A stretch of 64,000 bases of DNA from Legionella_A sp963772805 (GCA_963772805.1 CAVYYU010000005.1:361964-425963), one strand, 5' to 3'. Positions 17,168-26,353 are shown, counted from the stretch's first letter. Numbers and translations: made by a program. Notes: generated by a model from the sequence alone, not told the origin.

Positions 17168-17201
17168 ATTGTTCCCCCCCTTTATAAAGGGGGGGAACAA
17201 T
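17168..17201. repeat. Perfect intra-operon palindrome with C7/G7 stem
   Basis: A 34-nt perfect palindrome (ATTGTTCCCCCCCTTTAT and its complement) between the stop of liuB and the start of liuC. It would form a very stable hairpin in the polycistronic mRNA. There is no U tract after it on the minus strand, so RNA processing, 3'-end protection or partial attenuation are more likely than full termination. Confidence 0.8.
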
Positions 17202-17204
17202 AGA

Positions 17205-18812
17205 TTACATACGAAACACACCAAAACGCGTTTCATTGATGGGTGCATTTAATGCCGCAGATAAACTTAATCCTAAAATTCTGCGTGTATCCGTCGGCGC
17301 TATCACTCCATCATCCCATAAGCGCGCACTGGCATAGTAAGGATTACCTTGCGCTTCATATTGATCCCGCAGTTGTGCTTTAAACTGTTCTTCTTCTGCC
17401 GCAGGCCATGAGGTGCCCTGTTTGCTGTGCTTGTCACGATTAACCTGGGCAAGTACGTTAGCGGCTTGTTCGCCGCCCATGACAGAAATGCGGGCCGTAG
17501 GCCAGGACCATAAAAAACGTGGGTCGTAGGCACGGCCGCACATGGCGTAGTTGCCCGCGCCGAAACTGCCGCCGACAATCACCGTAAATTTGGGCACATT
17601 GGCGTTGGCAACGGCCGTAACCATCTTTGCGCCATGCTTGGCAATTCCTGCAGCCTCATACTTGCTGCCGACCATAAAGCCTGTGATGTTTTGTAAAAAC
17701 AGCAGCGGAATTTTACGCATGGTACATAGCTCAATGAAGTGCGCGCCTTTCAGTGCGCTTTCACCAAAGAGGATACCGTTGTTGGCCACAATACCGATTG
17801 GATAGCCGTATAAATGGGCAAATCCACATACCAGGGTAGTGCCGTATAACGCTTTGAATTCATCAAATTCTGAGCCATCAACGATGCGTGCAATGATTTC
17901 ACGAATATCAAAGGGTTTGCGTCCATCTGTAGGGATAATGCCATTCAATTCATCGGCATCATAAGCTGGTTCGCGACTGGCTATCCGGCAGATGGTTTCG
18001 GGTTTGCTGCGGTTTAAGTTACTGATGGCGCGTCGTGCCAAATGCAGGGCGTGTTCGTCACTTTCGGCATAGTAATCAGCAACGCCAGATTGCTTGCAAT
18101 GCACATCAGCACCACCCAATTCCTCGGCACTAATGATTTCGCCGGTGGCCGCTTTTACCAATGGCGGGCCCCCGAGAAAAATAGTGGCTTGCTGGCGAAC
18201 CATGATCGATTCGTCAGCCATGGCCGGTACATACGCACCGCCTGCAGTACACGAGCCCATGACGACAGCAATTTGTGGAATATTTTGCGCCGATAAATTG
18301 GCCTGGTTAAAAAATATCCGCCCGAAGTGATCACGGTCTGGAAAGACTTCATCTTGTCGCGGTAAAAACGCGCCACCGGAGTCGACCAAATAAATACAAG
18401 GCAGGTGATTGGCCTGGGCTATCTCTTGTGCGCGTAAATGTTTTTTAACCGTAAGCGGGTAGTAGGTGCCACCCTTAACCGTGGCATCATTGACTACAAT
18501 CATGCAGTCCTGATTGGCAACGCGGCCAATACCGGTAATTAAACCAGCGGCAGGCAGGTTGTCTTCATATACTTGGTAAGCTGCCAATTGCGATAACTCA
18601 AGAAAGAAACTGCCAGGATCAAGCAGCTGTTGCAAGCGCTCACGCGGCAGCAGTTTTCCATGATCTAAATGCCGGGTACGTGCTTTGTGATCACCGCCCA
18701 GGGCAATATGGGTAATAGTCTTCTCAAGCTGCTCAACCAGTTTTTGCATGGCTGAATAGTTTGTCTTATATTCAGTATTGCCCGGGTTAATCTGGCTGAT
18801 AATTTTTGCCAT
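17205..18812 (-). CDS. liuB: Methylcrotonyl-CoA carboxylase carboxyltransferase (beta) subunit
   Basis: 535 residues, the standard length for MCC beta. Carboxyltransferase motifs: GGDHKARTRHLDHGKLLPRERLQQLLDPGSFFLELS at the N-terminus, MGSCTAGGAYVPAMADESIMV, IFLGGPPLVKAATGE, FLQNITGFMVGSKYE, GGSFGAGNYAMCGRAYDPRFLWSWPTARISVMGGEQAA. It transfers carboxyl from biotin to 3-methylcrotonyl-CoA. GGGAAGAG lies 6 nt before the ATG; the gene starts 14 nt after the small membrane-protein gene. Confidence 0.95.
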   Translation of the reverse strand: MAKIISQINPGNTEYKTNYSAMQKLVEQLEKTITHIALGGDHKARTRHLDHGKLLPRERLQQLLDPGSFFLELSQLAAYQVYEDNLPAAGLITGIGRVANQDCMIVVNDATVKGGTYYPLTVKKHLRAQEIAQANHLPCIYLVDSGGAFLPRQDEVFPDRDHFGRIFFNQANLSAQNIPQIAVVMGSCTAGGAYVPAMADESIMVRQQATIFLGGPPLVKAATGEIISAEELGGADVHCKQSGVADYYAESDEHALHLARRAISNLNRSKPETICRIASREPAYDADELNGIIPTDGRKPFDIREIIARIVDGSEFDEFKALYGTTLVCGFAHLYGYPIGIVANNGILFGESALKGAHFIELCTMRKIPLLFLQNITGFMVGSKYEAAGIAKHGAKMVTAVANANVPKFTVIVGGSFGAGNYAMCGRAYDPRFLWSWPTARISVMGGEQAANVLAQVNRDKHSKQGTSWPAAEEEQFKAQLRDQYEAQGNPYYASARLWDDGVIAPTDTRRILGLSLSAALNAPINETRFGVFRM

Positions 18813-18826
18813 GGCATTCTCTTCCC

Positions 18827-19141
18827 TTATCGAATAAGTACTTTGCTAAGCACAATCACCAGCCACAGGATCCAGGTTAACTCTATAAAATAGGGCATGT
18901 GCTTGCCTTTAATGAGTCGATAAATTAGGGCGGGGATAGCCGCGATAACCAGTGGGATCAAGACGAGGGAAATAACCTTGCGAATCATCATGCCTGTGCC
19001 GCTGCTGCTGAATATTGGCGCTAATTTGACGTTGATAAATGTATAAAGCATATCAATATAAACGATTAGTAATTGAGCGTATTCAGCGAGGAGCACAACC
19101 AGAATACTTAATAACAGGTAAATAATACTTTGTCTGAGCAT
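18827..19141 (-). CDS. Small integral membrane protein, 104 aa, in the leucine cluster
   Basis: A hydrophobic protein with three predicted membrane segments (about 4-36, 55-77 and 83-103) and a short basic loop, RLIKGKHMP. TTAGGA precedes the ATG. It lies between the thiolase gene and liuB on the same strand, 14 nt before liuB, so it is almost certainly co-transcribed with liuB. I do not recognise the family. A role in uptake or membrane association of the pathway is possible, but only position suggests it. Confidence 0.65.
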   Translation of the reverse strand: MLRQSIIYLLLSILVVLLAEYAQLLIVYIDMLYTFINVKLAPIFSSSGTGMMIRKVISLVLIPLVIAAIPALIYRLIKGKHMPYFIELTWILWLVIVLSKVLIR

Positions 19142-19175
19142 ATATATCCTAAGGTTTAAATTTACATTGCAGTAT

Positions 19176-19232
19176 GTGTAGTCTCACTACCATGAAGTTA
19201 AGAAGTTTTACTTAATGGTAGTGGGACTACAC
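19176..19232. repeat. Long imperfect hairpin between thiolase and small membrane protein genes
   Basis: 18-bp arms (GTGTAGTCTCACTACCAT at 19176-19193, and ATGGTAGTGGGACTACAC at 19215-19232) with a single G.U-tolerated mismatch and a 21-nt loop. No U tract on the minus strand. It lies just beyond the thiolase stop and could protect or process the mRNA. Confidence 0.75.
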
Positions 19233-19240
19233 TTGGCTAT

Positions 19241-20425
19241 TTATATTAATTCAATAGCAACAGCAGTTGCTTCACCGCCACCAATACACAATGATGCGAT
19301 GCCGCGGCGTTTATTTTTTTGTTTCAAAGCGTGGATCAACGTCACGAGGATCCGTGCGCCTGATGCACCAATTGGGTGGCCTAATGCACAGGCGCCACCG
19401 TGTATATTCACTTTTTCAATATCCAATTCGAGCTCGCTAATGGCCGTCATCGCGACTACCGCAAACGCTTCGTTGATTTCATACAGGTCAACGTCCTGCG
19501 GTTGCCAACCGGCTTTATTTAACACTTTCCGGATGGCTTCAACAGGAGCTGTGGTAAACCATTTGGGTTCTTGTGCATGGCTAGCGTGTGCCACAATTCT
19601 GGCCAAAGGTTTTATACCGCGTTTTTCCGCGTTTTCTGCCGTCATCAAAATAAGGCTTGCTGCACCATCGGAAATAGAGCTGGAATTGGCAGCGGTTACG
19701 GTGCCGTCTGCTGCAAACGCCGGTTTAAGTTGTGGAATTTTGGCAAGCTTGGTGGCATCTGGACCTTCATCTGTGCTGATGGTCACATCCCCCTTACGGC
19801 TGGAAATGGTAACCGGTACAATTTCCTCAGCAAAAGAGCCGTCTTGCTGCGCCTGCAGTGCACGCGTCATAGAACGGGTGGCGTAGGCATCTTGTTGCTC
19901 GCGACTAAAATTGAACTGTTTGGCCGTAGCATCAGCAAAGCAGCCCATTAATTTACCGGCCTCATAGGCGTCTTCAAGACCATCAAGAAACATGTGATCT
20001 TTCAATTCACCATGCCCCACTCGGTAACCGGCTCGTGCCTTGCTTAGTAAATAAGGTGCATTGCTCATACTTTCCATGCCACTGGCTAAAACAATATTGG
20101 CTGAGCCCGCTTTAATCAAGTCATGGCCGAACATCACCGCTTTCATGCCTGAGCCACACATTTTATTGATGGTGGTGGCTCCCTTATCGTTGGGAATATT
20201 AGCCTTTAATGCGGCTTGTCTGGCTGGCGCTTGGCCGATACCGGCTTGTAATACACAGCCGCTAATCACTTCGTCGATATCCGATGGAGCGATGTTTGCT
20301 TGTTCAATGGCGGCGCGGTGGGCAATTGCACCCAATTCCGGTGCTGTTAATGAAGATAAATTCCCAAGCAAACCGCCTGAGGGTGTGCGTTTAGCTGCAA
20401 CAATAACGATATCATCGTGTTTCAT
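19241..20425 (-). CDS. atoB: Acetyl-CoA acetyltransferase (thiolase)
   Basis: 394 residues, thiolase II family. Catalytic nucleophile Cys in NKMCGSGMKAVMFGHD, His in HGGACALGHPIGASGARIL and the second Cys in ASLCIGGGEATAVAIE. It interconverts acetoacetyl-CoA and two acetyl-CoA. In this cluster the degradative direction fits: HMG-CoA lyase makes acetoacetate, AacS activates it, and this enzyme cleaves it. Ribosome site AAGGAA; 34 nt after the isovaleryl-CoA dehydrogenase gene. Confidence 0.94.
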   Translation of the reverse strand: MKHDDIVIVAAKRTPSGGLLGNLSSLTAPELGAIAHRAAIEQANIAPSDIDEVISGCVLQAGIGQAPARQAALKANIPNDKGATTINKMCGSGMKAVMFGHDLIKAGSANIVLASGMESMSNAPYLLSKARAGYRVGHGELKDHMFLDGLEDAYEAGKLMGCFADATAKQFNFSREQQDAYATRSMTRALQAQQDGSFAEEIVPVTISSRKGDVTISTDEGPDATKLAKIPQLKPAFAADGTVTAANSSSISDGAASLILMTAENAEKRGIKPLARIVAHASHAQEPKWFTTAPVEAIRKVLNKAGWQPQDVDLYEINEAFAVVAMTAISELELDIEKVNIHGGACALGHPIGASGARILVTLIHALKQKNKRRGIASLCIGGGEATAVAIELI

Positions 20426-20459
20426 CAGACTATTCCTTATCTAAAGTTAAAAGTTATTT

Positions 20460-21620
20460 CTAGGCGCTTTCATTGAAAAGCTCGCGCCCAATTAGCATGC
20501 GGCGGATTTCTGACGTTCCGGCGCCGATTTCATATAGCTTGGCGTCGCGCAGCAGGCGTCCTGTTGGGTATTCATTAATGTAGCCATTGCCGCCGAGGAT
20601 TTGGATACCTTGCAGCGCCATTTGCGTGGCTTTTTCTGACGTATATAGAATGGCGCTGGCCGCATCTTTACGGCTAACCAAACCATGGTCGCATGCGCGA
20701 GCGACTGCATAAAGAAAAGAACGTGAGGCATTTAGTTCTGTGTACATATCAGCTACTTTTCCCTGGATAAATTGAAATTCGCCAATGGGTTGATTAAATT
20801 GTTTGCGCTCATGCACGTAGGGAAGCACGACATCAAGACAGGCTTGCATAATGCCAACGGGACCGGCGGCAAGCAGGGTGCGTTCGTAATCAAGACCGCT
20901 CATCAATACTTTTATGCCCTGGTTAATCTCACCCAGCACGTTTTCTACAGGAACTATGCAGTTCTCGAAGACCAGTTCACAGGTGTTTGATCCTCGCATC
21001 CCAAGTTTGTCCAGTTTTTGCGCGGTACGAAAGCCGGCAAATTCTTTTTCAATAATAAAGGCGGTAATTCCCTTACTGCCCGCTTGTTTATTGGTTTTGG
21101 CATAGACAACTAACACATCAGCATCAGGTCCATTGGTGATCCACATTTTAGTGCCATTTAGAATAAAGTGATCATTTTGTTGTAGGGCATTTAATTGCAT
21201 ACTGACTACATCAGAGCCTGAGTTCGATTCGCTCATTGCGAGCGCGCCAACGTGTTCGCCTAGAATAAGTTTTGGCAAATACTGTTGTTTTTGTTGAGTG
21301 CTGCCGTTTAAATAAATTTGATTTACACAGAGATTAGAATGAGCGCCATAACTTAGCCCCACAGCGGCTGAGGCGCGTGAGATTTCTTCCATTGCGATTA
21401 CATGCGCCAAATAGCCCATATTTGCGCCACCGTATTCTTCACTGACGGTGATACCCAATAATCCCAAGCTACCAAACTTTCGCCACAGCTGTTGTGGAAA
21501 GGTATTGTCATTATCAATTTTCGCCGCGATAGGGACTATTTCCTGTCTGGCAAACTGATATACACTCTCACGCAGCATATCATACGTTTCGCCAAGGTGA
21601 TGTTGCAGTCCGTTGTGCAT
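20460..21620 (-). CDS. liuA: Isovaleryl-CoA dehydrogenase
   Basis: 386 residues, FAD-dependent acyl-CoA dehydrogenase family. Family motifs: LGLLGITVSEEYGGANMGYLAHVIAMEEISRAS, ALAMSESNSGSDVVSMQL, KMWITNGPDADVLVVYAKT, and the C-terminal QILGGNGYINEYPTGRLLRDAKLYEIGAGTSEI. A Glu in the helix GLDYERTLLAAGP sits where isovaleryl-CoA dehydrogenases carry their catalytic Glu, rather than in the position used by medium- or short-chain enzymes. It oxidises isovaleryl-CoA to 3-methylcrotonyl-CoA. First gene of the cluster, with its own promoter at 21655-21683. Confidence 0.94.
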   Translation of the reverse strand: MHNGLQHHLGETYDMLRESVYQFARQEIVPIAAKIDNDNTFPQQLWRKFGSLGLLGITVSEEYGGANMGYLAHVIAMEEISRASAAVGLSYGAHSNLCVNQIYLNGSTQQKQQYLPKLILGEHVGALAMSESNSGSDVVSMQLNALQQNDHFILNGTKMWITNGPDADVLVVYAKTNKQAGSKGITAFIIEKEFAGFRTAQKLDKLGMRGSNTCELVFENCIVPVENVLGEINQGIKVLMSGLDYERTLLAAGPVGIMQACLDVVLPYVHERKQFNQPIGEFQFIQGKVADMYTELNASRSFLYAVARACDHGLVSRKDAASAILYTSEKATQMALQGIQILGGNGYINEYPTGRLLRDAKLYEIGAGTSEIRRMLIGRELFNESA

Positions 21621-21654
21621 GATGGCTTCCTGTTTCTTAGGGCAAATAGGCTAA

Positions 21655-21683
21655 ACTATACCTGTCATCATGAGCGTTGTGAA
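21655..21683 (-). promoter_or_regulatory. Promoter of the leucine-degradation cluster
   Basis: Minus strand: -35 TTCACA (21678-21683), 17-nt spacer, -10 TATAGT (21655-21660). The predicted start would be about 28 nt before the liuA ATG. No LiuR (MerR-type) gene is present in the window. Confidence 0.6.
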
Positions 21684-21783
21684 GATGGTTTGCTACAGAG
21701 AGTAATCATACTTGACGCCAGTATTAAAATTAGACCATCATCCATGTTTTTGAAACCAGATTTAATAAAGGGAAGGTGACTTG

Positions 21784-22473
21784 ATGCGTGAACTGGTTCT
21801 TTGGGGACACCATGTGGACGAATATCGAGAGATGTTCGCGTTGTCTACAGCCGATTTTAACACCCGTATATTGGAGTATGGTTGTGGCGCAAGCGCAATC
21901 AATGCTGAACTGCATGAGGGAGCTGATCATGTGGTTAGTTGTGATCCCTTGTTTACTTTGGATAAGGCAACACTGTCGACCAAAGTTTCTCTGATTTTTG
22001 AGGACATGTTGGCTGCAGTCAAAAAAAACCAGGATAAATTTGATTTTAGCCGCTATGGTGGCCTTGATGGACTGGTTAGCAATCGCCGTGAGGGCATAGC
22101 GGAATTTTTTGCTGATTATGAGCGCGGACTTGCTGAGACGCGATATCTGCCGCTGCGTGACTACACTTTACCGTTTGCTGATTTTTCTTTCGATTTTGCG
22201 CTTTGCTCACATTATTTATTTGCCGATCTGGATGGTCAGGATATTGATTTCCATTTAAAGGTAATTCGTGAATTGGCACGCGTGGCCAAAGAAGTGCGTA
22301 TATTTCCCTTGATAGACAGGCTAGGTCAGCCATCCCCATTTTTAGGGCCAGTTCTTTTGGGGTTGCAGCAAGAAAACTATGGCGTCGAAGTACGCGAAGT
22401 CAGCTATCATTTGGAGCCAACAGGAAATGCGATGCTGCGTGTATGGGCTCAACAATGTCCAGTGACTAAATAA
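21784..22473 (+). CDS. Class I SAM-dependent methyltransferase-like protein
   Basis: About 229 residues. Motif I is ILEYGCGASAINAEL (GxGxS-type SAM loop), an acidic residue after the next strand is in VVSCDPLF, and a motif IV/post-I region is FDFALCSHYLFADL. The C-terminal half keeps the methyltransferase sheet pattern (EVRIFPLIDR). Substrate is unknown. ATG 21784 is preferred over TTG 21781; AAGGTGAC is just upstream. The stop lies 14 nt before pyrD, so the two are probably co-transcribed. Confidence 0.8.
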   Translation: MRELVLWGHHVDEYREMFALSTADFNTRILEYGCGASAINAELHEGADHVVSCDPLFTLDKATLSTKVSLIFEDMLAAVKKNQDKFDFSRYGGLDGLVSNRREGIAEFFADYERGLAETRYLPLRDYTLPFADFSFDFALCSHYLFADLDGQDIDFHLKVIRELARVAKEVRIFPLIDRLGQPSPFLGPVLLGLQQENYGVEVREVSYHLEPTGNAMLRVWAQQCPVTK

Positions 22474-22487
22474 GGCTAAAATGTGCG

Positions 22488-23486
22488 ATGTATAAATTAA
22501 TTCGCCCCTTATTATTTCGTCTCGATGCTGAGAAGGCACATGCGTTAGCCTTATCGGCTTTGCATTATTTGCCTGGTGTTTGTTTTAGCAAACCGAAACA
22601 CATTACATTGAATACAATGGGTCTTGAGTTTACTCATCCGGTAGGGTTGGCGGCAGGGCTTGATAAAAATGGCGAACATTTAGAGGCATTGGCCAAACTG
22701 GGTTTTTCATTTATTGAGGTTGGCACCGTCACGCCTCGTCCGCAGCCAGGCAACCCTAAGCCACGCTTGTTTCGCATACCGCAGGCTGAGGCCATCATCA
22801 ATCGTATGGGATTTAATAATCAGGGAGTGGATGCACTGGTAGCGAATGTGCAACGCGCGAATTATCAGGGCATTTTAGGGATTAATATTGGTAAAAATAA
22901 GGATACGCCGCTAAATCAGGCGGCAGATGATTATTTGTATTGTTTGCGTAAAGTGTATCTTCATGCCTCCTATGTGACGATCAATATTTCCTCACCTAAC
23001 ACACCAGCTTTGCGACAACTGCAGCAAGGTGATTATTTAAATGACCTCCTCAGCCAGCTGCGAGAGGAGCAACTGCAATTGGCTGATATTCATCAGCGTT
23101 ATGTACCTTTGGTTGTCAAATTATCACCCGATGAAACAGACGAAGAATTAAAAAAAATGGCAGATATAATCCTGTCTTATGGTATTGAGGGTATTATCGC
23201 GACAAATACCACTTGTGCACGTAACGCAGTACATAACTTACCGTATGGTAGCGAAGAGGGTGGGTTGAGCGGCAAGCCATTGACTGGACAATCTACGCAT
23301 TGTTTACAGGTATTAAAAAGCGTGGTCGGGAACGAGATTTGTTTAATTGCAGCAGGAGGGATTGATAATCCGGTTGTGGCTGCTGAAAAGTTGGCGGCAG
23401 GCGCTTCGTTATTGCAAGTCTATACCGGGTTAATTTATCAGGGCCCGAATTTAGTGGAAAAACTGGTTGCTGGACTGGTAGATTAG
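22488..23486 (+). CDS. pyrD: Dihydroorotate dehydrogenase (quinone), class 2
   Basis: 332 residues, an FMN enzyme of pyrimidine biosynthesis that passes electrons to quinones at the inner membrane. It has the class-2 N-terminal membrane-contact helix (MYKLIRPLLFRLDAEKAHALALSAL), VGLAAGLDKNGE, GTVTPRPQPGNPKPRLFR, INRMGFNN, INISSPNTPALRQLQ with the catalytic Ser, ATNTTCAR and LIAAGGIDN. Full length. Confidence 0.96.
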   Translation: MYKLIRPLLFRLDAEKAHALALSALHYLPGVCFSKPKHITLNTMGLEFTHPVGLAAGLDKNGEHLEALAKLGFSFIEVGTVTPRPQPGNPKPRLFRIPQAEAIINRMGFNNQGVDALVANVQRANYQGILGINIGKNKDTPLNQAADDYLYCLRKVYLHASYVTINISSPNTPALRQLQQGDYLNDLLSQLREEQLQLADIHQRYVPLVVKLSPDETDEELKKMADIILSYGIEGIIATNTTCARNAVHNLPYGSEEGGLSGKPLTGQSTHCLQVLKSVVGNEICLIAAGGIDNPVVAAEKLAAGASLLQVYTGLIYQGPNLVEKLVAGLVD

Positions 23487-23502
23487 ACCGCGCCAGTCTA
23501 GC

Positions 23503-24219
23503 TTAAAGCGACATCGTTGGCATATCCGGTGTTGCATATTGGTTATTCGGTGAGCCTTGCTGGTACTCATGAATAATAGGAAATAAATCAGCATGAAAGT
23601 TCGGTGGGAGTGTCATATTTATTGCTTTTTGTCGTTGACGTTCTGTTCCTTGATAAATTGCTTTAAATTCGTCTGATAGTTTATCGTGTGCGATGGAAAG
23701 TCTTTGGTGTTCTCTAGATAACTTTTGAAATACAGGTAGAAATTGGTTAATACGGTTATTTTTTTCTTCGTTTGAACGATTGCAGTTGATGCCAACAGCG
23801 ATCAGTCCGCCTAAAAACAGTCCTGCGCCGCTAAATGCGCTTAAGCATTTGGCTAATAAAGAGAGGCTGGTACATCCACAACAACATGCACAGCAAGCCC
23901 AACATCCAGCACCGACGGCGCCTAAGACGCCAGCCCCAGCGCCTAGTGATGCAGCGCATGTTCCGACGTTATATGCATCCTCGTTGCAATCTTCATAACA
24001 ATTTAGTGATTGCTGTAATTCAGCTGGGGTTGCTTCAGGGGAAGGATAGAAGCCACAACAGCAGGCACAACAATTGGGATTGGTGTCGTTATATTGGTCA
24101 ATGGTCTCTATAAAATCTTGCTCGGTTTCATCTTGTTGATATTCAATTAGAGCTTTGGTTTTTCTAAGCTCAGCACACCTTGCATTATAGCTGTACTGAT
24201 CAAAAAATCCTGGCATCAT
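23503..24219 (-). CDS. Cys-rich two-helix membrane protein, effector-like
   Basis: About 238 residues with 18 cysteines. Five fall in NCCACCCG (about residues 50-57) and seven in CWACCACCCGC (about 106-116), just beside or inside a Gly/Ala-rich hydrophobic region (about 90-145) that could form two membrane helices. The C-terminal 90 residues are helical, charged and soluble, ending in MPTMSL. There is no signal peptide. The cysteine clusters may be acylation sites, metal ligands or disulfides; the sequence does not decide. GGAG is upstream of the ATG at 24219; ATG 24216 and GTG 24225 are alternatives. Convergent to pyrD. Family not recognised. Confidence 0.7.
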   Translation of the reverse strand: MMPGFFDQYSYNARCAELRKTKALIEYQQDETEQDFIETIDQYNDTNPNCCACCCGFYPSPEATPAELQQSLNCYEDCNEDAYNVGTCAASLGAGAGVLGAVGAGCWACCACCCGCTSLSLLAKCLSAFSGAGLFLGGLIAVGINCNRSNEEKNNRINQFLPVFQKLSREHQRLSIAHDKLSDEFKAIYQGTERQRQKAINMTLPPNFHADLFPIIHEYQQGSPNNQYATPDMPTMSL

Positions 24220-24288
24220 TATCACTCCATGCTATTCAGCTAATTGCTCAGGCCGCACCCATTAAGTGGATTAATTGCGGGATGACGT

Positions 24289-25938
24289 TCAATTAAATGG
24301 GGGGGGGTATTTCTTTTGGTTAAAGAGTACTACTCGATTACGACCCAGCTGTTTGGCTTGATATAAGGCCTGATCTGCATTTTTTATCATGTTAGTAGTG
24401 TTTTTTGTACTATCAAAGCAAGAAATTCCGGCACTAAAGGTAACAAAAAAATCGGTATTATTAGCTCTAAAATGGTATTGAGAGAATTGTTCTCGTAAGT
24501 TGTCTACTATTTTTTGGGAGTCCTTAAGATTTGATCCAGGTAGAATAAGCGCGAACTCCTCTCCTCCATACCGCCCCACACTATCTTGGCTGCGCAATTG
24601 AGACAAAAACAGGGTGGATAATTTTTTAAGTACTTCATCCCCGACAACATGACCATAGCTATCATTTATTTTTTTAAAGTGATCAATGTCAATCATGATA
24701 AAGGAAAGGAATTCGTTTGAAAATTGTGCGCGTGTTAGTTGAATATCCAGTTTTTGTAAGATACTTGAGTGATTCAATAGTCCTGTCAGACTGTCTGTTG
24801 TCATGTAATAGTTTAAAATTCGGGCGCGCTTTGAACGAGCCCTAACGGCAGAAATCAAATGTTGTGCTGAAATCGGTTTGGTTAGAAAATCATCCCCACC
24901 CAAATTGATGGCGAATAATTTCGTGTCATTGTCTTCTTCAGTAGAGAGAAAAATGATGGGTATTTTAGTATAACGGCTCTCTTGACGAAGTACTGCCGCG
25001 AGTTCAAAACCAGTACACTCCGGCATGTATACATCCATTAACAGTAAATTGGGTTGAAAGGCTTCCAGTTCTTTTAATAATTCAATTGGATTGGTGATGA
25101 ATCGAGTGGTCATACCTGCTTGATTTAAAACGAGGGAATAATACTCGGCCAATGATTCAGAATCGTCAATCACTAGAATACGATAGGGATCTTCTGGGGT
25201 AATGCTGCACTTATAATTTAATATTTGAGTTAATTGAGGTATATCCACTGGTTTTTGGAAAAACGCCTGACAACCCGCTCGAACTGCATCTAAACGGGGC
25301 AATAATTCGGCATTTGGTAGAACACAGAACAATTGAATAGGCGTTGCTTGATCCATTTGAAGATTTAATACCAGCGGAATATCAGTTTTCACTAAATATT
25401 GGGTATCAATTATTATCGCTATGGGAGGCTTTTCCTTTACAGCCATTTGGAGTGTAATTAAATCTTGGATAAAATGGGGTGTGTAGCCTATTTGCTTCAG
25501 ACTTTCATGCAATTGTTTTTTTAAATCCTCATCTTGCTCCACAATATACACGCATTTATTTTCAGCTGATTCTGAAGGTGTTATTTCAAAAAGTGGTATT
25601 TTTGTAGGACGTTCTAGCTCCAAAGTGAGTGTCGATTTTAATTGACTCAAGTATGCGGTAATTTTTTCTTGGTCTTCACTGGTTAGTAATGCTTTATTTA
25701 AAAATGTTTTTAAAAAAATCTCCATTTGTCGCGCAGCTTTACTTAACTCAGAATAACCATAAGTTCCTGCTGATCCACTCAAACTGTGTACTTCTCTATG
25801 GAAATCCTGGAATTTAATTAAATTAAAATGTCGCTGTTGTTCATTCCATAGCGTTTCAATCTGAATAATTTTATTAGGCAAATTTTTGCTATATATTTTG
25901 AACAAATCATCTAATTTTTTCTGTACTGTCTTATCCAT
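24289..25938 (-). CDS. Hpt-REC-REC-GGDEF response regulator (diguanylate cyclase)
   Basis: About 549 residues. Hpt domain at about 1-100 with the phospho-His motif FHREVHSLSGSAGTYG. First receiver domain about 125-250 is divergent but keeps an Asp (IAIIIDTQYL). Second receiver about 255-375 is canonical (RILVIDDSES, LLLMDVYMPECTG, IIFLSTEED, FLTKP). GGDEF domain about 380-540 has an active GGEEF (VGRYGGEEFALIL) and an RxxD inhibitory site (RSQD) five residues before it, so it should make c-di-GMP under product control. Start at MDKTVQ (25938), overlapping the CheY-like gene by 8 nt. Last gene of the kinase cassette. Confidence 0.92.
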   Translation of the reverse strand: MDKTVQKKLDDLFKIYSKNLPNKIIQIETLWNEQQRHFNLIKFQDFHREVHSLSGSAGTYGYSELSKAARQMEIFLKTFLNKALLTSEDQEKITAYLSQLKSTLTLELERPTKIPLFEITPSESAENKCVYIVEQDEDLKKQLHESLKQIGYTPHFIQDLITLQMAVKEKPPIAIIIDTQYLVKTDIPLVLNLQMDQATPIQLFCVLPNAELLPRLDAVRAGCQAFFQKPVDIPQLTQILNYKCSITPEDPYRILVIDDSESLAEYYSLVLNQAGMTTRFITNPIELLKELEAFQPNLLLMDVYMPECTGFELAAVLRQESRYTKIPIIFLSTEEDNDTKLFAINLGGDDFLTKPISAQHLISAVRARSKRARILNYYMTTDSLTGLLNHSSILQKLDIQLTRAQFSNEFLSFIMIDIDHFKKINDSYGHVVGDEVLKKLSTLFLSQLRSQDSVGRYGGEEFALILPGSNLKDSQKIVDNLREQFSQYHFRANNTDFFVTFSAGISCFDSTKNTTNMIKNADQALYQAKQLGRNRVVLFNQKKYPPPFN

Positions 25939-26326
25939 AAAATTTAAACCATGCTTTTTGGATTGACTCAGCAAGAGTCAATGGGTCAAATGGTTTTGCA
26001 ATCACATCAATTGCACCTACGGATTTGTACTCTTCAATCTCGTTAACCTGTATTTTCGCCGTCATGAAAATTACGGGTATCTTGGAAAAATGTTCTAATT
26101 TTCGAAGTTCGCGTAAGGTGGTTGGCCCATCCATTTCAGGCATCATGACATCGAGCAATAGTAAATCTGGAGTGAAATCCCTTGCAGCATCTAGCACCTC
26201 ACAGCCATTAGCGCAATATCGTACTGTAAATAGCCCAATGTCTTCCAAGGCAATTTGTGCAATCGATCGAATATCTTCTTCATCTTCTGCATATAAAATA
26301 TTTTTAAGCAGTTTCTGTTGTGCCAT
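25931..26326 (-). CDS. Single-domain CheY-like response regulator
   Basis: 131 residues, a stand-alone receiver domain. Acidic pocket YAEDEED, phospho-acceptor Asp in LLLLDVMMPEMDGPTTLRELR, the Thr switch in IPVIFMTAKIQ, and the conserved Lys in IDVIAKPFDP. It has no output domain. It lies between the hybrid kinase and the Hpt-GGDEF protein, so it probably shuttles phosphate between the kinase and the Hpt protein. Confidence 0.94.
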   Translation of the reverse strand: MAQQKLLKNILYAEDEEDIRSIAQIALEDIGLFTVRYCANGCEVLDAARDFTPDLLLLDVMMPEMDGPTTLRELRKLEHFSKIPVIFMTAKIQVNEIEEYKSVGAIDVIAKPFDPLTLAESIQKAWFKFYG

Positions 26327-26353
26327 ATCATATCCTTAATGCAATGGAAATTA

